DNA of 8,366 nucleotides, taken from an uncultured Planctomycetaceae bacterium. Its GTDB lineage: Bacteria > Planctomycetota > Planctomycetia > Pirellulales > UBA1268. Below the pieces are notes generated by a model. It saw only the letters and a program-made list of their open reading frames with translations. It had not been told where the DNA came from and made no database searches. This document shows, in pieces, positions 8,001 to 8,366 of this stretch. Position 1 is the stretch's first letter. Every line of letters begins with the position of its first letter. A program made the position numbers and the translations under genes. The DNA lies in assembly GCA_903949225.1 (NCBI GenBank), contig CAJAYZ010000240.1:1-8366 (forward strand). Reading direction: 5' to 3'.

Positions 8001-8366
8001 CAGCGTCGCTTCGAGTTCCTCTGGGACGACGAGCGTGGCGGGGCCGTCGGCGGGGGCGACAGCACCGCCGGCCTGCACGCGCTTGGGGCGAAGCGCGGGA
8101 ACCTTGGTGTGGATGGCGAAGCGGATCGACCCGGAGCCTTGGTTGGCGCCGCCGTCGTCGAGCCCGGCCCGTCCCACCAGCCGCGTGGCGCCTGCCGGCA
8201 CTGCCACCTCGATCACCGAATTGGCATGCGTGCCGATGCCACGGGCAACAAGCTTGCCGTCGAGCTTGAGCTCGTCTCCTCCGGCATTCCGCCCTTTCCG
8301 CACCTCGCCCCACTCGGCGACGGCGCGCTTCCATTCGAGATCGACAAGCGGCTTCTCGAGGCCGGC
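5022..8366 (-). CDS. PVC-type NPCBM / dehydrogenase-propeller / HEAT / cytochrome c fusion (5' end outside window)
   Basis: The frame is open from the right edge to TGA 5022-5024, showing 1114 residues without the N-terminus. A GTG at 8301-8303 is not the start, because NPCBM-like sequence (WKRAVAEWGEV) precedes it. Visible domains in order: the end of an NPCBM/NEW2 carbohydrate-binding module (about 1-90, with GIGTHANSVIEV and GLDDGG); a PVC-type 'membrane-bound dehydrogenase' beta-propeller (about 111-496, with LEDTDGDGAAD, VGPDGRWYFNFGN, GNNFRNNYEVAVDSYG, RPSDVCVAPDGSIFVADWYD); an Ala/Leu-rich HEAT-like helical region (about 500-980); and a C-terminal haem-binding module with CAKCH (990-994; bases 5385-5399) and a likely distal ligand Met1087 in SLMPADL. 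Asp-rich loops such as DTDGDG and DDDGD suggest calcium binding. Such proteins are abundant in planctomycetes, are normally exported, and are thought to be periplasmic redox proteins linked to sugar use, but substrates are mostly unknown. A signal peptide should lie outside the window. Confidence 0.93.
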   Translation of the reverse strand, partial: AGLEKPLVDLEWKRAVAEWGEVRKGRNAGGDELKLDGKLVARGIGTHANSVIEVAVPAGATRLVGRAGLDDGGANQGSGSIRFAIHTKVPALRPKRVQAGGAVAPADGPATLVVPEELEATLFAGEPLLSSPSDIDIDASGRVWVCEVTNYRGRKDTRPDGDRILVLEDTDGDGAADTSKVFYQGRDVDSALGICVIGDGPGRKVIVSCAPDVFVFHDDDGDLVADRKESLFTKTGDPQHDHSVHAFSVGPDGRWYFNFGNTGHAVHDKEGKPITDRMGNVVNDSGKPYRQGMVFRCNPDGSDFEVLGNNFRNNYEVAVDSYGALWQSDNDDDGNQGVRINFVMEGGNYGYVDERTGAGWQVPRTNLEAEVPKRHWHLNDPGVVPNLLQTGAGSPTGICVYEGTLLPERFRGSLLHCDAGPNVVRAYHVKADGAGYAATSENVADGSADRWFRPSDVCVAPDGSIFVADWYDPGVGGHGMGDVEKGRIYRIAPTGSVWSVPKTDLTSVTGAVAALASPNLSTRATALARLAKEPEAAAKALAEALESPTDSRHAARLAWALGGIPGKGPATVTRLLGSKDENHRIVGLRLARMADADPIGTLEKLAADPSAAVRREVAVALRGVEGTRADAIWAKLAKAHSASDRWELEALGIAAQGRGDTSLWDGRLAAWLASVGDAWKTPAGREIVWRSRAAVSPKLICELLADPQVGTSESLALIRALDFQESAAAAVAIRDLVTRLDAPDEKLQVILPELVLRIDPAGGVEGKLAERIAAAAAAVPGTQAFVDIVQRFRIKSREAELVELAAAGGTTDGVAVSALASALDLGAADAVRAAIAAASTASDETIDIRRAAAQGETPVSPAVTKATRLLSACGLRGQGPALDIVLETLGSTEASPEIKGAAIRGLARSQGGAARLVAMAKAGELTGTLPQAAALAISACPWVDIRQAAADVLPLPKGRGGEKLPPLADLIKRSGSAEKGKTVFAGVGTCAKCHVVHGEGKMVGPDLSGIGAKLSREALYESILAPSAAISHNYEAWTALTKDGRAITGLLVSKTPQQIVIRGADGVDATVAGDDLEELIRQPVSLMPADLASTLSAEELVDVVTWLETLRAQR
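5385..5399 (-). other. CxxCH haem c attachment motif
   Basis: These 15 bases encode CAKCH on the minus strand. The two cysteines bind haem covalently through thioether bonds and the histidine is the proximal iron ligand. Downstream GPDLSGIG matches the PVC-type haem-binding module, and Met1087 (bases 5106-5108) is the probable sixth ligand. Maturation would need periplasmic export and a cytochrome c assembly system. Confidence 0.9.

Noticed and set aside
8301..8303. GTG as the start of the large cytochrome gene
   Set aside because: The frame stays open to the window edge and the 21 preceding codons encode sequence typical of an NPCBM module, so the true start lies outside the window.

Overview
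The window is GC-rich chromosomal DNA that most likely comes from a planctomycete, probably of the Pirellulales type. The strongest taxonomic clue is the large minus-strand gene at the right edge. It joins an NPCBM sugar-binding module, a PVC-type dehydrogenase-like beta-propeller, a HEAT-like helical region and a C-terminal CxxCH cytochrome c module, an architecture characteristic of Planctomycetes and related PVC bacteria. Weak or missing Shine-Dalgarno sequences, a Cys-rich secreted protein and an orphan helical protein fit the same origin. The organism is inferred, not proven.

Layout. Bases 1-2574 hold a plus-strand series: the 3' end of an L-2-hydroxyglutarate oxidase gene (lhgO), a TrmH/SpoU-family RNA 2'-O-methyltransferase, and a roughly 421-residue helical protein of unknown function. 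Gaps of about 40-50 bases suggest co-transcription. From 2608 to the right edge everything is on the minus strand. In transcription order this is the PVC-type cytochrome gene (5' end outside the window), glycogen synthase glgA, and a small secreted Cys-rich protein. The two blocks converge at 2575-2607, where two inverted repeats could form hairpins.

Function. There is no obvious single pathway. lhgO is metabolite repair, the methyltransferase modifies rRNA or tRNA, glgA builds storage glucan, and the cytochrome fusion is probably a periplasmic redox or carbohydrate-associated protein. No gene-free stretch exceeds 150 bases. I see no RNA gene, insertion sequence, CRISPR array, toxin-antitoxin pair or phage gene.

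Novelty. Nothing here amounts to a clear new system. The items most worth following up are the secreted 19-cysteine protein next to glgA and the uncharacterised protein after the methyltransferase. Many long open frames opposite the real genes are side effects of the high GC content and were rejected.
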